Source: Gammaproteobacteria bacterium UBA6724 (GTDB lineage: Bacteria > Pseudomonadota > Gammaproteobacteria > Pseudomonadales > Azotimanducaceae). From it: DNA of 59,147 nt. The notes under the pieces were generated by a model, which had not been told where the DNA came from, made no database searches, and saw only the letters and a program-made list of their open reading frames with translations. Within the stretch, counting starts at the first letter, position 1, and each line of letters starts with the position of its first letter. Position numbers and translations under genes: made by a program. Of this stretch, positions 51,984 to 59,147 are shown piece after piece. The stretch lies in assembly GCA_002454165.1 (NCBI GenBank), contig DKIG01000011.1, positions 60,749-119,895 on the forward strand, given 5' to 3'.

Positions 51984-53360
51984 TTACTGCCTGGTGCATT
52001 CGGTGATTGCTAACTTAAGGGTCGTCACCATCTTGTCTATTTCTTCATCGCCAATAATAAAAGGCGCGCCGATGCAGATAATGTCCCTGATGTCGCCCGT
52101 ACCCCCCGGGTAAAAAGAAACACCATTGCCCAGGGCATGACCGACTATTTTGTTGGTCATATTGTCCTGCTCCGGGAAGGGTTCAAGTGTTTCCCGGTCT
52201 CGCACCACTTCAATGCCTATCAACAAGCCTTCACCCCGTATCTCTGCCACATGAGGGGATTGACCCAAGGCATCATTCAGCCTGTCCATTAACTGCTTGC
52301 CAACACTTTTAACCCGGCTCAGCATTTGCTCCTCTCTGATAATCTGCAACACTTTCGTTGCCGCTGCACATGATTGGGGCAGAGCCGCCAGGGTGTGAAA
52401 CATCACATCGTAGGATGATTCGGTGATCAATTCTGCAATGGCATCCGTGCTGTAAACCCCGCCGAGAGCAGCATAACCGCCCGCCAGTCCCTTACCGCCC
52501 ACCAGCAGGTCCGGCATCACGCCATAGAGTTCATAGCCAAATTTTTCGCCCGTCCTACCGAAACCGGTCATCACCTCATCCATGATTAGCAGTATGTCGT
52601 TGTCCCAAAGAACCTGCTGTGCCCGGGACCAGTAGTCAGGCGGCGGGGTAATGCCGCCGCCGCTAGAACCATTCAGGGGTTCTGCGATCAGTGCGGCGAT
52701 ATTTTCCGCACCAACTCTGGCAATCGTCTGTTCAAGATCTTCAATGTAATAATCAGTAGCACCCGAATGATTTGGTCCTAAGGGACATCTTAGTGGGTAG
52801 GGCGTTTCAATAGTCGGGTAGGTGTTCAAAATTGGTTCCAAACCACGTTTGCGTACTGCATGTCCAGAAATAGCAGTAGTGGTAATGGTTGCGCCGTGAT
52901 AGGAAAGATTTCGAGAAATGATTTGATGCTTCTCTGGCTTGCCGCGCGCGACCTGATATTGAACCGCAATTTTTATTGCCGCTTCATTGGCATCCGAACC
53001 GCCAGATGTCAGGTGAACTCTGTTCAGATTCTTCGGTAGCCAGTGTTGTTGAAGCTCTTCCGCCAGGGCTTCCCGTTCTGGTGTCAGCCAGGGAGGCAGG
53101 GCATAGGTGCAGTTCAGCGTTGCATCGTAAATTGCCTGGGCAACTTCTTGCCTACCGTGACCGATGTTAACGATAATCGCGCCGCCGCCTGCATCCAGCA
53201 TCCGGTGCCCATTTTTGCTGCCATCCTGCATATAAAGATAGGCGCCCTCGGCGTGCATTACCCGTTGTAGTCTGCCGCTATGCAGGAAGGGCCAGGTATC
53301 AGGTCTGGTTGATGTTTTGTTGTCGGTCATAGCCAAGTCGTCGGACACAAATGTACCCAT
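51984..53360 (-). CDS. Class III pyridoxal-phosphate aminotransferase
   Basis: A protein of about 458 residues from the ATG at 53360, which has GGGGGA upstream; the frame extends to 53411 inside the upstream gene. It shows LTSGGSDANEAAIKIA, IMDEVMTGFGRTG (Asp that holds the pyridine nitrogen) and LLVGGKGLAGGY (Schiff-base Lys), hallmarks of class III (omega) aminotransferases, which move amino groups from distal amines or beta/gamma-amino acids. The substrate is unknown. It is downstream of the CDGSH-cupin gene on the same strand, 25 bp away, so the two probably work together. Confidence 0.9.
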   Translation of the reverse strand: MGTFVSDDLAMTDNKTSTRPDTWPFLHSGRLQRVMHAEGAYLYMQDGSKNGHRMLDAGGGAIIVNIGHGRQEVAQAIYDATLNCTYALPPWLTPEREALAEELQQHWLPKNLNRVHLTSGGSDANEAAIKIAVQYQVARGKPEKHQIISRNLSYHGATITTTAISGHAVRKRGLEPILNTYPTIETPYPLRCPLGPNHSGATDYYIEDLEQTIARVGAENIAALIAEPLNGSSGGGITPPPDYWSRAQQVLWDNDILLIMDEVMTGFGRTGEKFGYELYGVMPDLLVGGKGLAGGYAALGGVYSTDAIAELITESSYDVMFHTLAALPQSCAAATKVLQIIREEQMLSRVKSVGKQLMDRLNDALGQSPHVAEIRGEGLLIGIEVVRDRETLEPFPEQDNMTNKIVGHALGNGVSFYPGGTGDIRDIICIGAPFIIGDEEIDKMVTTLKLAITECTRQ

Positions 53361-53385
53361 AATCCCCCGGGAAATCTGCCCTAGG

Positions 53386-54468
53386 TTAATAATCAATTGA
53401 CGGATTGTCACCGGGATAGATCACCCCGACGACCAGCATACCATCAGGTGCCGTGCACTGAAGGGAATGGATTAGTTTTCTGGGAAGGAATATCACATCC
53501 CCGGGGGAGACCTTCGCCTTGTATGTTTCCGTCCAGATGTATCCATCGCCGCTTAATATGACGAGGGACTCCTCATAAAGATGCCTGTGTGGAAATGCTT
53601 TGGAAAAAAGAATCTCGCCGATAAACTGCGTCACAGATTGTGTCCCCATCCGCTTGTTCACCAAAATCTGGAAAAATCTATTGGCAGTCTGTTGCCGCTT
53701 GGCGGTATCTATCACTGCTATCCGGTCGGCATAAGCGTCATCAAAATTAACAGGCATCTGTGGCAAGAACTCCGGTCGCTCAGCCACTGGACACACAGAA
53801 ATATACAGTGTAATCGGTGTTGACCCGGGATTGGTAATAGACACCGCCTCTTGCGGACGGATGTAGATACCGGTTTGGATTTCAAGAGGAAAGTCACGCC
53901 CGGAAATGGTAATGGTGCCCTTCCCTTGCGTACTTATGATGACAAGATCCCGGTTGCCAAAAGAGATGATCGGCGACTCTCCCTGACAAATTTCCGCATA
54001 AAACAGGGATTGATATCTTGCTCCCGTCTGAGACGAAATAACAGCACCGATTTTCAGATTGGTGTGTTCCTGCAAAATTAACTGCTCAACACGCGAAACA
54101 TAACAGCCGCCACCAAGCATAGCCTTCCCATTTTCATCATGGTCTATCAGCGGAATGTTGCGGTTGATTTGATTATTCGGATCATCATTCTCATAGACAT
54201 CACGCAGTTTGTTATGGGTACCATCACAAAAAGGACTATCGGATGTTTGCTTGCATGTGCAGAAAAGCACCTCTTCTCCGTCTTGCTTGGCAAGATAACG
54301 GACCGGCTTCATATCGGTTCCTAGATGGGACTTATCGCAAAAGGGTTGGGTCTTGCTTAAACCACAACTGCACCACAGATACGACTTCCCCGCTTCCAGT
54401 TTTCGATAACAGGGTTTGTATCCGGCGATATGTGGAAGCTGTGCTTTTTTTTCAATCATCGTCTTCAC
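53386..54468 (-). CDS. Fusion of two CDGSH iron-sulfur domains with a bicupin
   Basis: A 360-residue protein. Residues about 18-50 and 55-87 are two CDGSH-type 2Fe-2S motifs: CSCGLSKTQPFCDKSH and CTCKQTSDSPFCDGTH, each with three Cys and one His ligand. After a linker, about 115-225 and 255-355 look like two cupin barrels, the second with FPHRHLYEESLVILSGDG (metal HxH...E) and PRKLIHSLQC. This resembles a non-heme-metal dioxygenase or isomerase joined to its own electron-transfer clusters. I know CDGSH and cupin proteins separately but not this combination as characterised. It is co-transcribed with an aminotransferase, and its promoter region contains a TAGGG-N6-CCCTA palindrome. Confidence 0.82.
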   Translation of the reverse strand: MKTMIEKKAQLPHIAGYKPCYRKLEAGKSYLWCSCGLSKTQPFCDKSHLGTDMKPVRYLAKQDGEEVLFCTCKQTSDSPFCDGTHNKLRDVYENDDPNNQINRNIPLIDHDENGKAMLGGGCYVSRVEQLILQEHTNLKIGAVISSQTGARYQSLFYAEICQGESPIISFGNRDLVIISTQGKGTITISGRDFPLEIQTGIYIRPQEAVSITNPGSTPITLYISVCPVAERPEFLPQMPVNFDDAYADRIAVIDTAKRQQTANRFFQILVNKRMGTQSVTQFIGEILFSKAFPHRHLYEESLVILSGDGYIWTETYKAKVSPGDVIFLPRKLIHSLQCTAPDGMLVVGVIYPGDNPSIDY

Positions 54469-54574
54469 TCATTGATTAAAGTTTCCGGATGGGTTGGCAC
54501 GGTTCCCTGTTTATATCAAGCAGGGGCATGTCAAGAATTATATCGGGAATCATAGATTTGATGCATCTTATGTT

Positions 54575-54592
54575 TTAGGGATACAACCCTAA
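54575..54592. promoter_or_regulatory. Putative TetR operator 1
   Basis: TTAGGG-ATACAA-CCCTAA is a perfect six-base inverted repeat with a six-base spacer in the divergent gap between the CDGSH-cupin gene and the TetR gene. The same TAGGG-N6-CCCTA geometry recurs at 55325-55340. Two direct pairs, CTTGTGTAAA and TTCGTTTATA, lie between it and the TetR start. Operator function is inferred. Confidence 0.5.
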
Positions 54593-54672
54593 TCGGCTAT
54601 GTGCTACTTGTGTAAACTCACTTGTGTAAATTCGTTTATATTCGTTTATAAAAGCGAGATGGAGAAAATCAG

Positions 54673-55302
54673 ATGGCTTCCAAAGAGACACAATCCAGAA
54701 TTATCAGCAGGTCTATTGAATTGTATAACCAGCATGGGACGAGAAACATTTCCACAAATCGTATCGCTGATGAATGCGCAATCAGCCGGGGAAATCTGCA
54801 CTATCACTTCCGTACCAAAGAGGAAATTATTCAAGCCATTTTCTCCCAGATTGACAAGGAAATGGAGGAAGGTTGGCACGACGATTATTTGCATCCCACT
54901 ATAGAGCATATGCACCTGATGTTCTCAAGAAGCATGAAAATGATCTGGGATTATCGCTTCTTTTACAGGAAGTTAACCACCCTCTTGCACAACGACCCCC
55001 ACTTAAAAATACGTTTCATGGATAACCGAAGAAAACGCGTCAAGGAAATTGCTGCCTTTTTTGAGGCAATGTTAGACGCAGGCATGATAGAAGTGAAGAA
55101 GGGTCAAGTTGAGTTTGATTCCTTTATTTTAATTTCATGGCTTATCAGTGACCAGTGGCTTCCCTATCTCGACATGAATGATATTGAACTCAACGAAGAA
55201 AGCGTGAAGAAAGGTTTTGATCTGATTTTTCAGATATTGGAACTCTATTTCACTGTCAAGGCAGAACAAGTGAATGCAACTACTGCTACGGGACAATCGT
55301 GA
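54673..55302 (+). CDS. TetR/AcrR family transcriptional regulator
   Basis: A 209-residue regulator. An N-terminal helix-turn-helix is clear at about 25-48 (NISTNRIADECAISRGNLHYHFRTKEEII), followed by an all-helical ligand and dimer domain with several aromatic residues (WDYRFFYRKL, WLISDQWLPYL) of the kind seen in fatty-acid- or aromatic-responsive members. It is divergent from the CDGSH-cupin/aminotransferase pair and upstream of the TonB receptor, with palindromes on both sides, so it is likely their repressor and its own. Confidence 0.92.
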   Translation: MASKETQSRIISRSIELYNQHGTRNISTNRIADECAISRGNLHYHFRTKEEIIQAIFSQIDKEMEEGWHDDYLHPTIEHMHLMFSRSMKMIWDYRFFYRKLTTLLHNDPHLKIRFMDNRRKRVKEIAAFFEAMLDAGMIEVKKGQVEFDSFILISWLISDQWLPYLDMNDIELNEESVKKGFDLIFQILELYFTVKAEQVNATTATGQS

Positions 55303-55324
55303 CAATGTGATTGCTTGGTGTGTC

Positions 55325-55340
55325 TAGGGTGGAAGCCCTA
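55325..55340. promoter_or_regulatory. Putative TetR operator 2
   Basis: TAGGG-TGGAAG-CCCTA, five-base arms and six-base spacer, lies 22 bp after the TetR stop and about 130 bp before the TonB receptor ATG. It shares arm sequence and spacing with the palindrome at 54575-54592. Confidence 0.45.
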
Positions 55341-55470
55341 AAATGTCTCTTGATATATCAACATCAGAGTGCTTTCATCCGTTCCTTTTACAATGTCAAA
55401 ATCAGGTTTGTATTCAAAGAGTTAAATAAAGATTTGACCGGCCGTACCAATCAAGATTAGGAGAATACAA

Positions 55471-57747
55471 ATGTATTTGAACAGGCATACTGATATTAAG
55501 AAGGTGCTACTACTGACTGCTGTCCTTGGTATTTTCTCCAGCAGTAGCCCGGCAGTCTGGGCAGCAGAGGCTGAAGAATCATTCATTATAGAGGAAATAG
55601 TTGTTACCGCCACCAAGCGTGGTAGTGCCAGTGCACAGGATGTGCCTATCGCAATCAGTGCTTTTGATGCTTCCCGGTTGGAAAATCTGGGAGCCTCTCA
55701 ATTTGATCAGTGGGCAGGGCAGGTCCCTGGTTTAAACTTTGAAGACTGGGGTCCCGGCGATAAGGATTTTGTTATTCGCGGCATTAACTCCCCCACTGGT
55801 GCCACGGTGGGTGTTTATTTTGATGAGGCGGTCATTACTGGTCGTTTTTTGGAGAATAGTGGCGGCAAGCAAGTTGATTTCAAACTCCATGATATTGAGC
55901 GCGTTGAAGTACTGAAAGGTCCGCAAGGAACCTTGTATGGCGCTAATTCCATGGCCGGCACTATCAGAATTATTCCTGAGCAACCAGATCTGGAAAATAT
56001 GGACGCCTACATAGAGACAGAGGTGAGCAAAACCGTTGGTAGTGGTAGCAATAATTTGACTGTTAACGGCATGGTGAACCTGCCGTTGATGAAAAATGTT
56101 GCCGGCTTAAGACTGGTTGGCTGGAAACACAATGATTCTGGTTATATTGATAATATTAGATATAACGAACAGAACATAAATGATGCTGATATCCAAGGCG
56201 GGCGAGCGATATTAAACCTTCAAGCGGCGGACAACCTTACATTCACCGGGATGATTCAGACGCAGGATGTCAAACTGGACAACAACAACCGTATTACCCC
56301 ACCTGGCGTTGTCAGTATTGGCTCGGATGGTCCTTTGTTTGTCCTGCCAGAATTGATGGGTGGAGACAATATCAGTACAGAATATGTGCGTACCCCCTGG
56401 GATGAAGAGGCGCGCATCTATGGTCTAAAGGCTGAGTGGGAATTAGAGAAAGGCGAGGTGACGGCCGCCACCAATGTGTTTAGCCGTGATATTGATTATA
56501 TTTTTGATTCCACACCGATATTAATTTTCTTTGGGGTACCAGTTGTAGGCATCACCCGGCAGATTCAGGAGCGTGAAGTCAATACAACCGAAATACGCTA
56601 CGCCTCAGCTCTTAACGGTGCCTTCAATTTTGTTGCTGGCGTACTGTACCAGAAGGACGAGATTGATTTTGAGATCCAGGTGATAACTGCGGATGAGAAT
56701 GGTAATCCCATCGGCACATTTAGCCGCTTGGATGAGGATGATGCCTTTAATGGTGGCAACACCTTTTTTGGTCGGGTTCTTTCAGTTGAGTCCAAAAGTA
56801 AAGCGGTATTCGGCGAAATAAACTATATCTTCAGTGCAGCCTTTTCTGGGACTATCGGTGTCCGTTATTTTGACTTTGAGACTCAGACAATATCAGCCAA
56901 TACCCACCCATTCGGTGGTTTCCAGGGTCTACCTATTGACTTTCAGAACAGAAGCGTTGACGAAAGCAAGACAACCTATAAGGTCAATTTTACATACCAA
57001 CCCGATGACGATATGTTGTTTTATGTGAATATTGCGCAAGGATTCAGACCCGGCGGCACCAATGCAGTGATACTGCCCGTTAATGTCGCCTTGCCGGAAG
57101 GTTTCGACTCGGACGAACTGACCAGTTACGAAATAGGTACAAAAGTCAGTTGGTTAAGCAACAGAGTATTATTCAACGCGGCACTCTATTCTACGGACTG
57201 GAAGGATATTCAATCAGGTAATAATGTGGAGGCTTTTTCCTTTACTGATAACCTGGGTGAAGCGACAGTGCGGGGATTGGAACTTGATCTCCGCTATCGC
57301 CCCAACGAGCATTGGGATGTTTCTGTCGGCGGTAGTTGGATTGATACAGAACTAAAAAGCGATGAACCGAGTACTGTTGGTGACTATCCCGGGCAGAAGG
57401 GGGATGAGTTTCCGAATGTTCCAGGTTTCACTGGGTTTTTTGCAACGTCTTATAGATGGGATGTTGCTTCTGGCATAGAAGGACGAGCTAATCTTGACTA
57501 TACCTACAGGGGTTCCAGTGCCACTGAATACAATGATGCAGGTCCCTACCATAACGAGTTGGACAGTTATGGCATGGTAAATTTTAACCTGAGCTTTGCT
57601 GTGGATCATTGGAGCGCTACCTTTTTTCTGAGGAATCTCTTCAACGAAGATGAGGAGATTGATATCCTGGAAGATGACCAGGAGCAAAGGGCTTCAATTA
57701 TATTGAGGCCCCGTACGCTAGGCTTAAAATTAAAATATCGGATGTGA
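55471..57747 (+). CDS. TonB-dependent outer-membrane receptor
   Basis: A 758-residue receptor with a signal peptide (KKVLLLTAVLGIFSSSSPAVWA, cleavage near 32), TonB box EEIVVTATKR near 41-50, a plug domain with VPIAISAFDASRL and IERVEVLKGPQGTLYGANSMAG, and a 22-strand-type barrel (for example FYVNIAQGFRPGG) ending in LKLKYRM. A weak GGAGAAT ribosome-binding site precedes the ATG. It would import a scarce ligand across the outer membrane; no iron or B12 genes are close, and the setting suggests an organic substrate used by the neighbouring amidohydrolases or aminotransferase. Confidence 0.93.
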   Translation: MYLNRHTDIKKVLLLTAVLGIFSSSSPAVWAAEAEESFIIEEIVVTATKRGSASAQDVPIAISAFDASRLENLGASQFDQWAGQVPGLNFEDWGPGDKDFVIRGINSPTGATVGVYFDEAVITGRFLENSGGKQVDFKLHDIERVEVLKGPQGTLYGANSMAGTIRIIPEQPDLENMDAYIETEVSKTVGSGSNNLTVNGMVNLPLMKNVAGLRLVGWKHNDSGYIDNIRYNEQNINDADIQGGRAILNLQAADNLTFTGMIQTQDVKLDNNNRITPPGVVSIGSDGPLFVLPELMGGDNISTEYVRTPWDEEARIYGLKAEWELEKGEVTAATNVFSRDIDYIFDSTPILIFFGVPVVGITRQIQEREVNTTEIRYASALNGAFNFVAGVLYQKDEIDFEIQVITADENGNPIGTFSRLDEDDAFNGGNTFFGRVLSVESKSKAVFGEINYIFSAAFSGTIGVRYFDFETQTISANTHPFGGFQGLPIDFQNRSVDESKTTYKVNFTYQPDDDMLFYVNIAQGFRPGGTNAVILPVNVALPEGFDSDELTSYEIGTKVSWLSNRVLFNAALYSTDWKDIQSGNNVEAFSFTDNLGEATVRGLELDLRYRPNEHWDVSVGGSWIDTELKSDEPSTVGDYPGQKGDEFPNVPGFTGFFATSYRWDVASGIEGRANLDYTYRGSSATEYNDAGPYHNELDSYGMVNFNLSFAVDHWSATFFLRNLFNEDEEIDILEDDQEQRASIILRPRTLGLKLKYRM

Positions 57748-57751
57748 AATC

Positions 57752-57776
57752 CCACAAAACCTGTTCGGGTTTGTGG
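57752..57776. terminator. Bidirectional terminator-like hairpin
   Basis: CCACAAAACC-TGTTC-GGGTTTGTGG forms a ten-base stem with one A-G mismatch between the converging TonB receptor and MFS genes. T-rich sequence on either side is short, so termination strength is uncertain. Confidence 0.5.
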
Positions 57777-57785
57777 TGTTCAGAT

Positions 57786-59054
57786 TCACTCTTGACTCAC
57801 ATAACGATCATATCTGCCCATACAGGCAAACATGACGGCAGTCACCAGCATCAGCAAAATCATTGCCTTCAGTGACGGATCGTAACTGTTCAATATCTCC
57901 TGCGACCTGGCGTACATATAGGGACCACCACTCGTGCCAAGAAGGAAGCCCACGAATACGCAACCGTAAATTGTGCCAAAGCGCCGCATCCCGAAATAAC
58001 GGCTTACCATATAGCCTATCAATTCAATTTCCGCACCAAGCCCCACCCCAAAAAGGGCTGCGGCGGCAAATGCCGCCCATGTTGCAGGGATGTAAACCAA
58101 AATCGCAAAACCTGTAGCCGTCAGAGCAAAGATAACCCCGCCGACAATGGGTGCAAAAACCCTATCCAAAAGGTAGCCGATAATAAGTCGTGACGCGGCC
58201 ATGGAAAGCCCCAGAGATACGGCTACTAAAGCTGCCGTTGCTGGAGTAAAACCTCGGTCAATAAGCACCAATCCCATCTGATTGGTAATTCCCCAGAGTG
58301 CAAAGGAAGCAAATAAAATACCAAAAAACAGCAGCCAGAAGCTCAGTGTCTTCATCGCTTCGCCGAGGGTCAATCCAGAGTTGTCTGTTGGCATAGGCTC
58401 TGCTTCTCCTGCGTCATCTGCCCGAAGACCAACAGATTCGGGCCTATCCCTGACCAGGAAAAACATGGTGGGTACTGTTACAAAAAGGATAAAACAACCA
58501 TAGAAAACAAACCCTCCCTGCCAGGCATACACAGAAACCACCTGCTCGGTAATTTTGGGAAGAAAAGCCAGCCCGAGACCGGTGCCAGATGCCACCACAC
58601 CGATCATCAAGCCACGACGTTTATTAAACCAGGTAGCGACCAACCTGATGAAAGGCAGGTTATTATTGGCTACGCCGAAAATAGCAACCAATATAAATGC
58701 CAACCACAAATGCCATATTTCATCTAAATAAAGAGGAAGAGTAGTCAGTATGACTGCCATCATTAGCAATGAAGGAAGCAGTGTACGGCGTACGCCAAAT
58801 CGATCTACAAGCCTGCCAAAAGCAGGATGGACAGCCGCACTGACCAGAGTCAGCAGAGAAATCGACAGGGTCATGTTTGAGCGACTCCAACCGAAATCCA
58901 ACTCCAGATCCCGCATAACAAATGCAAAACTCGCGTACACCAGTGGACCTATGTTGCCGGACATGCCGACAAAGCAGGCAAGAATGATTGGCAAACCAAA
59001 GACAGGCTTTTGGTACCAAGCAGGATTACTATATTTGTGGTATGGATTATTCAT
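57786..59054 (-). CDS. MFS transporter (monocarboxylate/OFA-like)
   Basis: A 422-residue inner-membrane transporter with about twelve helices in two halves. Features are FGWSRSNMTLSISL after the first helix, FGRLVDRFGVRR (the MFS loop 2-3 motif), a central acidic loop (RADDAGEAEP) and GYMVSRYFGMRRFGTIYG, typical of the monocarboxylate- and oxalate/formate-type MFS members. Likely cargo is an organic acid. It converges on the TonB receptor; together they could move one substrate across both membranes. Its upstream region ends with an inverted partial copy of the dispersed repeat. Confidence 0.88.
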   Translation of the reverse strand: MNNPYHKYSNPAWYQKPVFGLPIILACFVGMSGNIGPLVYASFAFVMRDLELDFGWSRSNMTLSISLLTLVSAAVHPAFGRLVDRFGVRRTLLPSLLMMAVILTTLPLYLDEIWHLWLAFILVAIFGVANNNLPFIRLVATWFNKRRGLMIGVVASGTGLGLAFLPKITEQVVSVYAWQGGFVFYGCFILFVTVPTMFFLVRDRPESVGLRADDAGEAEPMPTDNSGLTLGEAMKTLSFWLLFFGILFASFALWGITNQMGLVLIDRGFTPATAALVAVSLGLSMAASRLIIGYLLDRVFAPIVGGVIFALTATGFAILVYIPATWAAFAAAALFGVGLGAEIELIGYMVSRYFGMRRFGTIYGCVFVGFLLGTSGGPYMYARSQEILNSYDPSLKAMILLMLVTAVMFACMGRYDRYVSQE

Positions 59055-59057
59055 GCT

Positions 59058-59085
59058 GTATAAGCTCAGATACCTTTGGCGCTCC
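59058..59085. repeat. Dispersed repeat, partial inverted copy C
   Basis: The reverse complement reads GGAGCGCCAAAGGTATCT, then GAGCTTATACA, nearly identical to the right end of copy A (40347-40427). The left, stem-forming half is absent. It lies just upstream of the MFS gene. Confidence 0.7.
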
Positions 59086-59106
59086 CCCAGCTCCGTCCTG
59101 CCCCTG

Positions 59107-59142
59107 GCTCCGTCATTCCGTGCTTGACACGGAATCCAGACT
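59107..59142. repeat. REP-like palindromic element
   Basis: CGTCATTCCGTG...CACGGAATCCAG forms an inverted repeat of the same family as 9503-9535 and 14809-14860. It is at the window edge, upstream of the MFS gene. Confidence 0.6.
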
Positions 59143-59147
59143 GGCTG

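Overview
The window looks like a chromosomal stretch of a Gammaproteobacterium, probably marine or host-associated. It carries a complete nuoA-N operon with fused nuoCD, a Na+-pump type oadAB pair, fused isobutyryl-CoA mutase (icmF), two TonB-dependent receptors and tRNA-Ser, tRNA-Arg and tRNA-Leu genes. Core genes have moderate GC and are interrupted by visibly AT-rich accessory patches. No taxon below class can be supported from the sequence alone.

Layout. (1) 0-3 kb: a DUF4396 membrane protein, then a nitrobindin-like beta-barrel gene overlapping a POT-family peptide transporter. (2) 3.2-9.4 kb: a defence-like patch with an AT-rich PP-loop/HNH/small-ORF cassette, an NSS transporter, a membrane-anchored Mrr nuclease, and a D12-class adenine methyltransferase next to a putative restriction enzyme whose translationally coupled start runs into a TGA. 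(3) 9.6-15.2 kb: icmF, then an accessory insert bracketed by about 155-bp direct repeats of the icmF start and promoter; the insert holds two small genes and a hypoxanthine-DNA glycosylase. (4) 15.2-19.8 kb: a flavin reductase with a MarR-like tail, a TonB receptor broken by a single in-frame TAA, and a divergent regulator made of two Lrp/AsnC modules. (5) 19.9-25.5 kb: tRNAs, oadA-oadB, and a chimera of a dead IS1595-type transposase with a beta-class DNA methyltransferase, followed by very small ORFs. (6) 25.6-40.3 kb: the nuo operon on the minus strand. (7) 40.3-43.7 kb: three tandem copies of a secreted MORN-repeat gene, each followed by the head of an HlyD-type adaptor gene; the last is truncated by an IS481-like remnant. 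The block is framed by a dispersed hairpin repeat. (8) 43.9-47.4 kb: AT-rich NAD-dependent formate dehydrogenase, a dimethylargininase/deiminase-like enzyme and an M20 carbamoylase-type hydrolase. (9) 47.8-59.1 kb: a putative catabolic and uptake cluster with two amidohydrolase-family proteins (one lacking metal ligands), two DsbA/HCCA-isomerase-like proteins, a GFA pseudogene, a class III aminotransferase, a double-CDGSH plus bicupin fusion, a TetR regulator, a TonB receptor and an MFS transporter.

Two themes cross the window. First, 12-nt or 24-nt tandem repeats have expanded in frame inside otherwise conserved genes (nuoN, nuoG, oadA, a DsbA-like gene) and just after a stop codon. Second, gene decay is frequent: one TonB receptor, a GFA gene, HlyD, an SDR remnant and probably the restriction gene. 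A palindrome of the form TAGGG-N6-CCCTA occurs on both sides of the TetR gene and suggests a local regulon covering the CDGSH-cupin/aminotransferase pair, the regulator and the TonB receptor.
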